NCBI RefSeq assembly: GCF_003688555.1 | Contig: NZ_REFR01000011.1 | Location: 496,001-560,000 of the forward strand | Length of the DNA stretch: 64,000 nt | Source: Eilatimonas milleporae | GTDB taxonomy: Bacteria > Pseudomonadota > Alphaproteobacteria > Sphingomonadales > Kordiimonadaceae | Direction of reading: 5' to 3' | Shown here: positions 34,619 to 43,392 of the stretch, one piece after another | How positions within the stretch are numbered: the stretch's first letter is position 1 | Layout: each line of letters begins with the position of its first letter | Position numbers and translations under genes: made by a program | Notes under the pieces: model-generated | Databases searched by the model: none | The model's input: the letters and a program-made list of their open reading frames with translations, nothing else | What the model was told of the DNA's origin: nothing

Positions 34619-34678
34619 TCCCTGTATCATCAGCCCCTGTATCATCAGCCCCTGTATCATCAGTCCCTGAATAATCAG
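34619..34678 (+). repeat. 15 bp tandem repeat, 4 units, with polypyrimidine tract beyond
   Basis: Four copies of CCCCTGTATCATCAG (the last degenerate) occur between the hydrolase and purD genes. The rest of the 339 bp spacer, 34730-34850, is a C/T-rich low-complexity stretch (CTTCTGGCCTGTCTTTC and similar). No gene is seen. Confidence 0.85.
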
Positions 34679-34913
34679 TGTCGGGTCCGCTCTCCGTGCC
34701 GGGTTTATGCCCGGCCGCACCCTTGGCCTGTCCATCGCTGCCCTTCTTCTGGCCTGTCTTTCTTCCTTTCTTCTGGACTGTCTTTTTTCTGGCCTTGCCT
34801 CTGGCCTCTCCCGGACGGTTCCGTCCGGTTTGTTCCCCTTGGGCGTCGTCTCTGTGCCTTCGTCTCTGGCGCGCCGTCCTCGGCGCCCTTGCTGTTATCG
34901 GTCCTGTGTTGCC

Positions 34914-36179
34914 TCAGGTCGTTTCAGGTCGTTTCAGGGCACGCCATGCGATGTCGCGGCGGCAAAAGCCTTCCGGCCAGTCTATCCTGTCCACCGCCGC
35001 ATACGCCCGCTCGCGCGCCTGTTCCACGCTGTCGCCCCGCGCCGTCACATTCAGCACCCGGCCCCCGGCGGCGGTCAGCGCGCCGTTGTCGCGGGCCGTG
35101 CCGGCATGGAAAACCGTCACCCCCTCGACCGCGCCGGCATCCTCCATGCCGCCGATCACGCTGCCCTTGGCATAGGCGCCGGGATAGCCGGTCGTGGCCA
35201 TCACCACCGTCAGCGCCGTGTCCGCCGACCAGCGCGGCGCCATGCCGGCCAGCCGTCCCTCGGCCGTCGCCACCATCAGCGCCAGCAGGTCGCTGTCCAG
35301 ACGCGCCATCAGCACCTGGCATTCCGGGTCGCCGAAACGGCAATTATACTCGATCAGCTTCGGTCCGTCCGCCGTGATCATCAGCCCGGCATACAGCACG
35401 CCGCGATACGGATGGCCCCGGTCTTTCAGCGCCTGTACCGTCGGCTCGATGATCTCGGCCATGATGCGCGCGGCCATCGTCTCCGTCACCACGGGCGCCG
35501 GTGAATAGGCGCCCATGCCGCCCGTGTTGGGGCCGGTGTCGCCGTCGCCCACCCGCTTGTGGTCCTGCGCGCCCGCCAGGGCCACCGCATGGCCGCCGTC
35601 CACCAGGGCGAAAAAACTGGCCTCCTCGCCGTCCAGAAACTCCTCGATCACCAGCGATCCGGACAGGGGCAGCAGGCTGTCGATGGCGGCCATGGCCGCA
35701 TCCCGGCTTTCCGCGATGATCACGCCCTTGCCGGCGGCCAGACCGTCGGCCTTGATCACCACCGGCAGGCCGTGGTCCGCCGCATGAGACTTGGCGGCCG
35801 CCGCATCGGTGAAATGGGCATGGGCCGCCGTCGGTACGCCGGCCTCGCGGCAGATCTCCTTGGTGAACTGTTTCGACCCCTCCAGCTGCGCGGCATAGGC
35901 GCCGGGCCCGAACACGCGGATGCCGGCCTCCATCAGCCGGTCGGCCAGCCCGGCCACCAGCGGCGCCTCGGGGCCGACGACCACCAGGTCGATCGCCTCG
36001 TCCCGGCAAAAGGCGATCACCGCGTCGCTGTCCGCGCTGTCCAGCGCCGTGCAGGTCGCGATCTCCGCCATGCCGGCATTGCCGGGGGCGCAGAACAGGG
36101 CGCTCAGGTCCGCGCTCTGGCGCAGTTTCCACGCCAGCGCATGTTCCCGTCCGCCGGATCCGATCAAAAGAACCCGCAT
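34914..36179 (-). CDS. purD: Phosphoribosylamine-glycine ligase
   Basis: This is the second step of purine synthesis, joining glycine to phosphoribosylamine with ATP. ATG at 36179 follows GGAGGGG, giving 421 aa, the usual length. It shows MRVLLIGSGGREHALAW, VVGPEAPLV, the ATP-grasp loop KADGLAAGKGV and EYNCRFGDPECQ. It is divergent from xseA, an arrangement common in alphaproteobacteria. Confidence 0.95.
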   Translation of the reverse strand: MRVLLIGSGGREHALAWKLRQSADLSALFCAPGNAGMAEIATCTALDSADSDAVIAFCRDEAIDLVVVGPEAPLVAGLADRLMEAGIRVFGPGAYAAQLEGSKQFTKEICREAGVPTAAHAHFTDAAAAKSHAADHGLPVVIKADGLAAGKGVIIAESRDAAMAAIDSLLPLSGSLVIEEFLDGEEASFFALVDGGHAVALAGAQDHKRVGDGDTGPNTGGMGAYSPAPVVTETMAARIMAEIIEPTVQALKDRGHPYRGVLYAGLMITADGPKLIEYNCRFGDPECQVLMARLDSDLLALMVATAEGRLAGMAPRWSADTALTVVMATTGYPGAYAKGSVIGGMEDAGAVEGVTVFHAGTARDNGALTAAGGRVLNVTARGDSVEQARERAYAAVDRIDWPEGFCRRDIAWRALKRPETT

Positions 36180-36360
36180 GACCCCCTCCTTCACTTGTGC
36201 GTGATGGATACGCAACATCCCGGCTTGAGCCGGTGCGCCCTTGTAGCATAGGCTTGGCGCATCTCAATAGGGTCTCGATCGGGGTTTGGTTTTAGCCGGT
36301 CCCGCCGCGACCCGACCCGGACGATGGACCGGGGACCGTGCCGGCCGCGCGGCCCCCGGT

Positions 36361-36430
36361 TGGACTGACGAATAAGGCTGGACTGACGAACAAGACTGGA
36401 CCGGCGAACAAGACTGGACTGACGAACGAT
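36361..36430 (+). repeat. 18 bp tandem repeat abutting the xseA start
   Basis: Four copies of TGGACTGACGAACAAGAC run right up to the xseA start codon at 36432, so they occupy the space where the ribosome-binding site and leader should be. No Shine-Dalgarno-like sequence is visible there. Confidence 0.85.
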
Positions 36431-36431
36431 T

Positions 36432-38357
36432 ATGACCGACGGCGCCAATATTCATGAATTCACCGTTTCCGAACTGTCCGCCGTGCTGAAACGCACGGTC
36501 GAGGACCGGTTCGGCCATGTGCGCCTGCGCGCCGAACTGTCCGGTTTCAAGCGGGCGGCCTCGGGCCATCTCTATTTCGCGCTGAAGGATGACACTGCGG
36601 TCATGGACGGCGTGTGCTGGCGCGGCACCGCCAGCCGGCTGTCCTTCCGGCCCGAGGACGGGCTCGAGGTCATCGTCACCGGCAAGCTCACCACCTATGC
36701 CGCGCGCTCGAAATACCAGCTTGTCGTCGACCATATGGAACCCGCCGGGGTCGGCGCCCTCATGGCATTGCTGGAGGACCGGCGCCGCAAACTGGCCGCC
36801 GAGGGCCTGTTCGACGAGGCCGCCAGGAAACCGCTGCCCTATCTGCCCACCGTCATCGGCGTCGTCACCTCGCCCACCGGGGCGGTCATCCGCGACATTC
36901 TCCACCGCCTGTCCGACCGCTTTCCCCGCCATGTGCTGGTCTGGCCGGTGCGGGTGCAGGGCGACGGCGCGGCCGAGGAAATCGCCGCCGGCATCAATGG
37001 CTTCAACGCCCTCGGCGATGCCTCTTCCGGCGCCTCTTTTGGCGCGCCTTCCGGCCCTTCTTCCGCGATCCCTTCCGACATCTCTTACGGCGCGCCTGCC
37101 GGCCCCTCGTCGGGCGACCCGTCCGACGCCCCTTTTGGCGCGCCTTCCGGCCCTTCTTCCGCGATCCCTTCCGATATCTCTTCCGGCGTGCCTGCCGGCC
37201 CCACGTCGGGCGACCCGTCCGACGCCTCTTTTGGCGCGCCTTCCGGCCCTTCTTCCGCGATCCCTTCCGACATCTCTTCCGGCGTGCCTGCCGGCCCCAC
37301 GTCGGGCGACCCGTCCGACGCCCCTTTTGGCGCCCCTTCCGGCCTTTCTTCCGCGATCCTTTCCGACATCTCTTCCGGCGTGCCTGCCGGCCCCTCGTCG
37401 GGCGACCCGTCCGATGCCTCTTTTGGCGCCGCCACTCCTGCCGGTGCCCATCGTCCCGCCCTGCCAAGGCCCGATGTGCTCATCGTCGCGCGCGGCGGCG
37501 GCTCGGTCGAGGATCTCTGGGCCTTCAATGAGGAAATCGTCGTGCGCGCCGTGGCCGCCAGCGCCATTCCGGTCATTTCCGCCGTGGGGCATGAAACCGA
37601 CTGGACGTTGATCGACCATGCCGCCGACCGGCGCGCGCCCACGCCGACCGGGGCGGCGGAAATGGCCGTGCCGGTGCGGGCCGATCTGGCCGCCGCCATC
37701 GCCGATCTGGGCCGCCGGCTCGACGGCCGGCGCCGGCGCCTGGTGGACGACCGCGCCGACCGTCTGACCGCGCTCGCCCGCGCCCTGCCGTCCCCGCGCG
37801 ATCTCATGGGTCTTGCCGCCCAGCGCTTCGACGATCTGTCGGACCGCTTGCCGCGCGGTCTCATCGCCGTGGCGCGGACGCGGTCGGCCCGCCTGAACCG
37901 CCTTGTCGGCGGCCTGTCGCCGGCCCGTCTGCGCGACGGGGTGCGCTATCGCCGCCAGCGCCTCGACGGCGCGGACAGCCGCCTCGCGCCCGCCGTGCGG
38001 CGCCGGCTGGACGGTCTGGGCGACCGGCTGTCGGCCTCCGCCCGCATGCTGGACAGCCTGTCCTTCGCGCGGGTGCTCGACCGGGGCTATGCCCTGGTCA
38101 TGGACGATGCCGGCCGCCCCGTCACCGAGGCTGGCGCGCTCACCCCCGGCCAGCGCGTCGATGTCCGTTTCCGCGACGGCACCCGGCCCATGTCCGTCGA
38201 CCCGGCGGACACCGGCACCGCCCCGGATGCACCCGCGCCAAAACGCCCGGCACGAAAAGCCGCCCCCAAATCCCTCTCCCCCAAATCCGCCGCCCCGGAT
38301 GGGCCAGGCGGGCCAGGCGGTCCGAACCGGGATAACAAACAGGGCCAGCTGTTTTAA
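36432..38357 (+). CDS. xseA: Exodeoxyribonuclease VII large subunit with repeat insertion
   Basis: XseA with XseB degrades single-stranded DNA. An OB-fold domain ([20 protein letters not shown]) and the catalytic region ([63 protein letters not shown]) are intact, followed by the coiled C-terminal part. At ~641 aa it is over 100 residues longer than usual. The excess is mostly a 32-residue unit repeated four times (residues ~202-330, Ser/Pro/Gly rich) inserted between GFNAL and [13 protein letters not shown]. The C-terminus is Lys/Pro-rich. Confidence 0.92.
   Translation: MTDGANIHEFTVSELSAVLKRTVEDRFGHVRLRAELSGFKRAASGHLYFALKDDTAVMDGVCWRGTASRLSFRPEDGLEVIVTGKLTTYAARSKYQLVVDHMEPAGVGALMALLEDRRRKLAAEGLFDEAARKPLPYLPTVIGVVTSPTGAVIRDILHRLSDRFPRHVLVWPVRVQGDGAAEEIAAGINGFNALGDASSGASFGAPSGPSSAIPSDISYGAPAGPSSGDPSDAPFGAPSGPSSAIPSDISSGVPAGPTSGDPSDASFGAPSGPSSAIPSDISSGVPAGPTSGDPSDAPFGAPSGLSSAILSDISSGVPAGPSSGDPSDASFGAATPAGAHRPALPRPDVLIVARGGGSVEDLWAFNEEIVVRAVAASAIPVISAVGHETDWTLIDHAADRRAPTPTGAAEMAVPVRADLAAAIADLGRRLDGRRRRLVDDRADRLTALARALPSPRDLMGLAAQRFDDLSDRLPRGLIAVARTRSARLNRLVGGLSPARLRDGVRYRRQRLDGADSRLAPAVRRRLDGLGDRLSASARMLDSLSFARVLDRGYALVMDDAGRPVTEAGALTPGQRVDVRFRDGTRPMSVDPADTGTAPDAPAPKRPARKAAPKSLSPKSAAPDGPGGPGGPNRDNKQGQLF
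37035..37418 (+). repeat. 96 bp tandem repeat, 4 units, inside xseA
   Basis: Four full 96 bp units start at 37035, 37131, 37227 and 37323, with a partial fifth at 37419. Each encodes [16 protein letters not shown] plus [15 protein letters not shown]-type sequence. Copies differ at a few bases only, which suggests recent expansion or ongoing homogenisation. Unit length keeps the frame. Confidence 0.93.
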
Positions 38358-38449
38358 GGCCGCGCCATGCTCATGTGTGGGGGCAGGGTCACATCTCCGC
38401 CCCAATGCGGCGCCACCATGGCCGCGCAAGACAAGGGACACGACACCGT

Positions 38450-39652
38450 ATGACGACCGACACGACAGACCGGCCCCACCCGGACTTCGACACGCCGCCG
38501 GCTCACAGGACCGCCCGGCCTATCCCGGTATGGGCATCCCGGTTCGCCGCCCTGTGCATCCTCCTGGCCGCGCCCCTGTCCGCACCTCCGGTTACCTCTC
38601 TGGCCGCCCCCCTTGCTGCACCTCTGGCCGCCCCCCAGAGCGCTCCTCTGGTCGCCCCTCAGGCTGCCCCTCTGGCCGCCCCCCAGACCGTCCCTCTGGC
38701 CGCCGCCCCCCAGACCGCTCCTCTGGCCGTTCCTCAGACCGCTCCTCAGACCGCCCCTCAGACCGTCCCTCAGGCTGCCTTCCAGGCCACTCCTGAGACC
38801 GTCTCCCAGGCCACACCCGCCCCGGCACGGATGCAGGACGGTCCGCCCGTCACGCTCGACGGCTTTCTGGTTCAGGGCGGCATGGTCTGGGGCCGCACCC
38901 GGCCCGGCACCCGCATGACCCTCGACGGCACCCCGGTCAAGGTGGGGGCGGACGGGCATTTCGTCTTCGGCTTCGGCCGCGACGCCGGCCCGGAAGCCCG
39001 CCTCGCCTTAACCTATCCCGACGGCCGCCAGACGGTGCGGCGCCTGGGCGTCGCTTCCCGTCGCTTCGATATCGAACGCATCGACGGCCTGCCGCCGAAA
39101 ACCGTCACCCCGCCGCCCGAATGGCGCGAACGCCGCAAGCGCGAGACCGGCCGCGTCGTCTCCGCCCGCGCGCCGGTCACCGACGCCACCGACTGGGCCG
39201 ACGGCTTCATCCTGCCGGCCGAGGGACGCTTCTCCGGCTTTTACGGCAGTCAGCGCATCCTCAACGGCAAACCGCGCAGCCCCCATTACGGCATCGACAT
39301 CGCCAACAGCACCGGCACCCCCATCGTCGCCCCGGCCGGCGGCATCGTGCGTCTGGCGGCGCCCGATTTTCTGCTGGAAGGCGGGATCGTCATCATCGAT
39401 CACGGTTTCGGCGTCACCTCCACCCTGTTTCATATGAACACGGTCGATGTGGCCGAAGGCGACCGCGTGGCGAAAGGCGAGCGTATCGGCACCATCGGCG
39501 CCACCGGCCGGGCCAGCGGCCCGCATGTGGACTGGCGCATCAACTGGGGCCGCGTGCGGCTGGACCCCGGGCTGTTTTTTTCCGCCGGCACCGGGGTCGC
39601 GGGTGGGGCCAAACCGGCAACCGACACCGGCGCACCGGACACGCGGCGTTGA
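38450..39652 (+). CDS. M23-family (LytM-like) peptidase with Ala-Pro linker
   Basis: The 400 aa exported protein has a hydrophobic segment (RFAALCILLAAPLSAPP, residues ~31-50). A ~75 residue linker of APLAAPQ and APQTVPQ repeats follows, then a beta domain and the M23 domain at ~240-385. The first metal site reads SPHYGIDIANS (HxxxD). The second reads GPHVDWRINW, where the usual HxH would give a second His, so the zinc ligand is apparently replaced by Asp. It may be an inactive scaffold or activator, or a variant enzyme. ATG 38450 is preferred over one at 38375. Confidence 0.82.
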   Translation: MTTDTTDRPHPDFDTPPAHRTARPIPVWASRFAALCILLAAPLSAPPVTSLAAPLAAPLAAPQSAPLVAPQAAPLAAPQTVPLAAAPQTAPLAVPQTAPQTAPQTVPQAAFQATPETVSQATPAPARMQDGPPVTLDGFLVQGGMVWGRTRPGTRMTLDGTPVKVGADGHFVFGFGRDAGPEARLALTYPDGRQTVRRLGVASRRFDIERIDGLPPKTVTPPPEWRERRKRETGRVVSARAPVTDATDWADGFILPAEGRFSGFYGSQRILNGKPRSPHYGIDIANSTGTPIVAPAGGIVRLAAPDFLLEGGIVIIDHGFGVTSTLFHMNTVDVAEGDRVAKGERIGTIGATGRASGPHVDWRINWGRVRLDPGLFFSAGTGVAGGAKPATDTGAPDTRR

Positions 39653-39798
39653 CGCCCGGCGGCCGCATGGCCGCGCGCCGGATCCGGGGGGCGGGGGCTT
39701 CACAAAAAATGGCAAGACTGTAAAACGGGGCTTGCAAAAGCAGCGCTTCAAGAAAAAACAGCGCTTCAAGATCAAGAAACGAAAAAGGGGCATCCTTC

Positions 39799-40566
39799 AT
39801 GACAGCTCGGTTTTTGTCACCTTCGGCGGCACTGGGTCCGTTTGCGGCCGTGGCGGCCTGTTTCTGTGCCGCCCCGGCGGCGCAGACGGATGACAGCGCA
39901 CCCGTCACCGTGTTCGGCGCTCTTGGTGCTGTCACCGATTACCGCGACAGGGGTGTCAGCCTGTCGGATCAGGACGTATCGCTCGTCGGGTCCCTGACGC
40001 TGGAACATGACAGCGGCGTTTATATCGGCGCCCATGGCGGCGGGGTCCGGGTGCCTGGCCGTCTGTTCGGCGGCGCCGACGTGCGGCTCAGCCCGTATGT
40101 GGGCTATCTGGCGGATGTGGACGGTTTCACCCTTGACCTGTCCTTTGAACTGGACGGGTTCGAGGGCGGCGAGGAGGGCCGTTTTTTCCCCGAAATCAAG
40201 ACCAGCCTGTCGCGGGATTTCGGCCTGTTCTATACCCGTGCCGGGCTGGCCTATGCCTTTGACGGGCGCTGGCTCACCCCCGAGACCGACAGCCTGTACG
40301 GCTATTTCGACCTGGAGGTTCCCGTGCCGGGCCTGCCGGCGCTGACGGTGCTGACCCATGTGGGCCATGACCTGCGTGACGGCCGCAGCGATCTTGTCGA
40401 CTGGTCGGCGGGACTGAGCTGGTTTGTCGGTGATTTTGAACTCAGCGCCGTGTGGAGCGATACCTCGCTCGACAGCCCGGCCGCCGATCCCGGCACGCCC
40501 CGTGGCGGGCGCGGCGACACGCTGGGCGAGGGCAACCTTTCTTTCGGCCTGCGCCTGTATTTCTAA
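39799..40566 (+). CDS. TorF-family putative outer-membrane porin
   Basis: The 255 aa protein has a signal peptide (AVAACFCAAPAAQ) and the family opening VTDYRDRGVSLSDQD, then alternating beta strands and a terminal aromatic residue (LRLYF) expected of outer-membrane barrels. Its transport substrate is unknown. It follows the M23 gene by 146 bp containing short AGCGCTTCAAGA repeats, and is followed by a diverged REP-like palindrome. Confidence 0.8.
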   Translation: MTARFLSPSAALGPFAAVAACFCAAPAAQTDDSAPVTVFGALGAVTDYRDRGVSLSDQDVSLVGSLTLEHDSGVYIGAHGGGVRVPGRLFGGADVRLSPYVGYLADVDGFTLDLSFELDGFEGGEEGRFFPEIKTSLSRDFGLFYTRAGLAYAFDGRWLTPETDSLYGYFDLEVPVPGLPALTVLTHVGHDLRDGRSDLVDWSAGLSWFVGDFELSAVWSDTSLDSPAADPGTPRGGRGDTLGEGNLSFGLRLYF

Positions 40567-40567
40567 A

Positions 40568-40611
40568 GCACTTTCAGACGACAGTGTGCCGCTCGCCGCC
40601 TGGGAAGCGGC
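40568..40611. repeat. Diverged copy of the REP-like palindrome
   Basis: GCACTTTCAGACGACAGTG then GCCGCTCGCCGCCTGGGAAGCGGC matches the layout of the three units at 2215-2375, again within a few bases of a stop codon. The stem is partly degraded. Confidence 0.55.
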
Positions 40612-40795
40612 TGGAATCTAAAATTCAGAATGCCCTCGGGGTGATGTTATCATCATCGAAAATGCTCGGGGGCATTTCAGAGGCGTCGTTGCCAAGGGCC
40701 CCTCTGTCCCGGTACGGTCTGTTCCGGTCGCCGACCCATGCGAAAGGGCAACCGCGCCCCGACGTGCGGCGGATCGCCACTTTCGTGGATTGCTG

Positions 40796-40963
40796 ATGCC
40801 TGAACCAATAATGCCTGTGCCACCGATGCCCGTGCCGCCCATATCCGCGCCGCCGATGCCTGTACCATCCATGCCGGTGGTGCCGTCGATATCGGTGCCG
40901 CCTATGCCCGTGCCACCAATGCCCGTACCACCGGTTCCTGTACCGCCCTTAATAAGGGGCTGA
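40796..40963. repeat. Degenerate 15 bp repeat readable on both strands
   Basis: Eleven or so degenerate copies of ATGCCCGTGCCACCG fill this stretch. The plus strand has an uninterrupted 55 codon frame (MPVPP repeats). The minus strand is open as GTGIG/GTGIGG repeats and continues to 40618. I see no ribosome-binding site that would make either a clear gene. Confidence 0.7.
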
Positions 40964-40986
40964 TGGTATTCAAGGGGAGGGCGGCT

Positions 40987-41931
40987 TTAGGCCGCCCGGT
41001 TGCGCCAGATGTTCAGGGCCGGCACCACACGCTGCATCATGCCCGGCATCAGTCCCGGCGTACCGGCGACGATGTGCCGGTGCAGCGGTTTCGCCCGGTT
41101 GTAGATCAGCGGCGCCTTGTCGCCCGTGGTCACACGGCCGCCGGCTTCCCGCAGGATCAGGTCGGCCGCCGCCATGTCCCAGTCATTCTTGGGGCGCAGC
41201 GTGACACAGCAGTCATACTGGCTGTCGGCGATCTGGCACAGGCGCAGGGCGATGGAATTGGCCGGCTCGGCGGTCATGGTCTCCGGCCAGGGTTCCGGCC
41301 ACAGACGGCTGGACCGGAAGGCGTCCGGGTCGCCCATCATGCGGGCATGGGCGAGGTCCGCCTGATCGCTGACATGGATGCTTTCGCCGTTTTTCGTCGC
41401 GCCCTGTCCGGCGACGGCCATGTAGAAGGCGTCTCTGGCCGGTGCGTAAAAGGCGGCAACCTGGGGCACGCCCATTTCCACCAGTGCGACCGACACGCCC
41501 CAGTCGTCGCGCCCTTCGAGAAAGGCGCGCGTGCCGTCGATCGGGTCGACCACCCACACCCGCCCGCAGGCCAGCCGCCTGTCCGAGTCGCGCGTTTCCT
41601 CCGACAGCCAGCCATAACCGGGCCGGGCATCCATCAGGGCATGGCGCAGATAATGATCCACCGCCACATCCGCTTCCGAGACCGGGTCGTTATGTCCCTT
41701 GTCCCAATAGCGGATATGCTTTCTGAAATATTCCATCGCCAGATCGGCGCCCTTGCGGACCGCGCGTTCGGCCAGGGCCGCGTCGCGGTCCAGGGGCGGA
41801 CAGAACTCCGCCCCGGCGATTTTGGTGTCGTGTGTGCCCGTGTGATTATCCGTGTGATCGTCCGTTCGATCGCCCATATTATCAGGGCTGTCCGGGGCGG
41901 CCCTCCGCTCCGGCATGTCTGTCGTGTTCAT
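40987..41931 (-). CDS. Inositol monophosphatase family protein (CysQ/HisN-like)
   Basis: The 314 aa protein has the Mg-dependent phosphatase motifs DPVSEADVAVD, WLSEET, WVVDPIDGTRAFLEG and NDWDMAAADLI. The pattern DPIDGTRAF suits histidinol-phosphatase, inositol-phosphatase or CysQ activity; substrates cannot be separated by eye. The first ~40 residues are an odd His/Asp/Thr-rich tail (DRTDDHTDNHTGTHDT). It lies 96 bp downstream of pmbA on the same strand. Confidence 0.87.
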   Translation of the reverse strand: MNTTDMPERRAAPDSPDNMGDRTDDHTDNHTGTHDTKIAGAEFCPPLDRDAALAERAVRKGADLAMEYFRKHIRYWDKGHNDPVSEADVAVDHYLRHALMDARPGYGWLSEETRDSDRRLACGRVWVVDPIDGTRAFLEGRDDWGVSVALVEMGVPQVAAFYAPARDAFYMAVAGQGATKNGESIHVSDQADLAHARMMGDPDAFRSSRLWPEPWPETMTAEPANSIALRLCQIADSQYDCCVTLRPKNDWDMAAADLILREAGGRVTTGDKAPLIYNRAKPLHRHIVAGTPGLMPGMMQRVVPALNIWRNRAA

Positions 41932-42027
41932 CTTGTCCGTTACCCACGCGCTGGTGCGCTTTTTCTCGGCCGGCCCGCCATTTTTTATCGGGTCTGCCCG
42001 GTTACTCTCTCATCATGTGTTTTATCA

Positions 42028-43374
42028 TCAGGCACCGGCCACCGTCATGCCGTCCACACGGACGGTCGGGGCGTTGATGGACGTGCGAAATTCCAGGTCC
42101 GACGCCGGCGTCATCTCCCGGAACATAGCCTGAAGTGTGCCGGCAATGGTCACTTCACTGACCGCACCGGCCAATTCCCCTTGCAGAATGCGAAATCCGG
42201 CGGCGCCGCGGCTGTAGTCGCCGGTCACCGGGTTCACCCCCATGCCGATCAGCTCGGTGACGTAAAAACCGTCGGCGATGTCGCCAATCAGCGCCTCGGG
42301 GCTTTGGGGGCCGGCGGCCATGTACAGGTTGCTGGTGCCGGCGCCGGGCGGTCCGCCGGTGCCGCGCGTGGCGTGGCCGGTGACCTCCAGGCCCAGTTGC
42401 CGGGCCGTGGCGCTGTTCAGCAGCCAGCCTGTCAGCACGCCGTCGTCGATCAGCCTGGTGGTGCGCACGCCCACGCCCTCGCCGTCGATGGGGCGCGAGC
42501 GCAGGCCGCGTTTGCGTAAGGGGTCGTCGATGATGGTGACGCCGGGGGCAAAGACGGTCTCGCCCATCCTGTCCTTGAGAAAGCTGGTGCCGCGCGCCAC
42601 GCTGGCGCCCGAAATCGCCCCGGCGAAATGACCGAGGAGTGTGGCCGCCGCCCGTGGATCGAAGACCACCGGCATGGCCGCGCTTTCCGGTTTGGTGGGG
42701 TTGAGCCGCCTGACCGCCCGTTCGCCGGCGCGTGTGCCGACGTGGGCTGCGTCTTCCAGGTCCGCCAGGAAGCGCGCGCTCGACATGTCATAGTCGCGCT
42801 CCATCCCGGTGCCGCTGCCGGCCACCGCCGCGACCGAGACCGAAAAACTGGTCCCACCATAGGTCGCCGCCACCCCGTGCGAGGTCACCAGCGATACCCG
42901 GCCCCGTCCGGCCGACGCGCCGGCGCCTTCGGCATTGGTCACGCCCTCGACGGCGCGGGCCGCGTCCTCGGCCCGTGCGGCCAGCGTCTTCAATGTCTCG
43001 GGCGAGATGTCGGTATCGTCGCGCAGGTCCAGTTCGGGCAGGGGGGCCTTGAACAGGCGCTCTTCCGGGGCCAGGCCGCAATACGGGTCCTCGGGCACGG
43101 CCTTCGCCATGGTGACGGTGCGCTCGACCAGATCGTTCAGGCTGTCGGCGCGGCGGTCGCTGGTCGATGCCACCGCCTGCCGGTGACCGAAAAAGACGCG
43201 CAGGCCGATATCCTCGCCCTCCGATCCCTCCACATCCTCCAGCCGGCCGTTGCGCCAGGACACGGCGGTCGACACGCTGTCCACCGCCACCGCGTCCGCG
43301 GCACTGGCGCCCGCGCGCAGGGCCTGCCCGATCAGATCCTCCAGAAGGCCAAGGGTCTCGCTATCCTGTGTCAT
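42028..43374 (-). CDS. pmbA: TldD/PmbA-family metallopeptidase-associated protein
   Basis: The 448 aa protein matches PmbA (TldE) in length and layout: DAVAVDSVSTAVSWRNG near the start, the DIGLRVFFGHRQA segment, and ATRGTGGPPGAGTSNLYM with GMGVNPVTGDYSRGAAGF at the end. It forms a heterodimeric peptidase with TldD, used in peptide maturation and antitoxin turnover in other bacteria; TldD is not in the window. It starts 18 bp after the UbiD stop. Confidence 0.9.
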   Translation of the reverse strand: MTQDSETLGLLEDLIGQALRAGASAADAVAVDSVSTAVSWRNGRLEDVEGSEGEDIGLRVFFGHRQAVASTSDRRADSLNDLVERTVTMAKAVPEDPYCGLAPEERLFKAPLPELDLRDDTDISPETLKTLAARAEDAARAVEGVTNAEGAGASAGRGRVSLVTSHGVAATYGGTSFSVSVAAVAGSGTGMERDYDMSSARFLADLEDAAHVGTRAGERAVRRLNPTKPESAAMPVVFDPRAAATLLGHFAGAISGASVARGTSFLKDRMGETVFAPGVTIIDDPLRKRGLRSRPIDGEGVGVRTTRLIDDGVLTGWLLNSATARQLGLEVTGHATRGTGGPPGAGTSNLYMAAGPQSPEALIGDIADGFYVTELIGMGVNPVTGDYSRGAAGFRILQGELAGAVSEVTIAGTLQAMFREMTPASDLEFRTSINAPTVRVDGMTVAGA

Positions 43375-43392
43375 ACACTCATTTCCAAACGC

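Noticed and set aside
37035-37418. Possible CRISPR array in xseA
   Set aside because: The whole 96 bp unit is repeated with no variable spacers, and it is in frame within a conserved gene.
36264-38441. 725 aa minus-strand open frame with [13 protein letters not shown] repeats
   Set aside because: The repeats are the antisense reading of the xseA 96 bp array; no ribosome-binding site or domain was seen.
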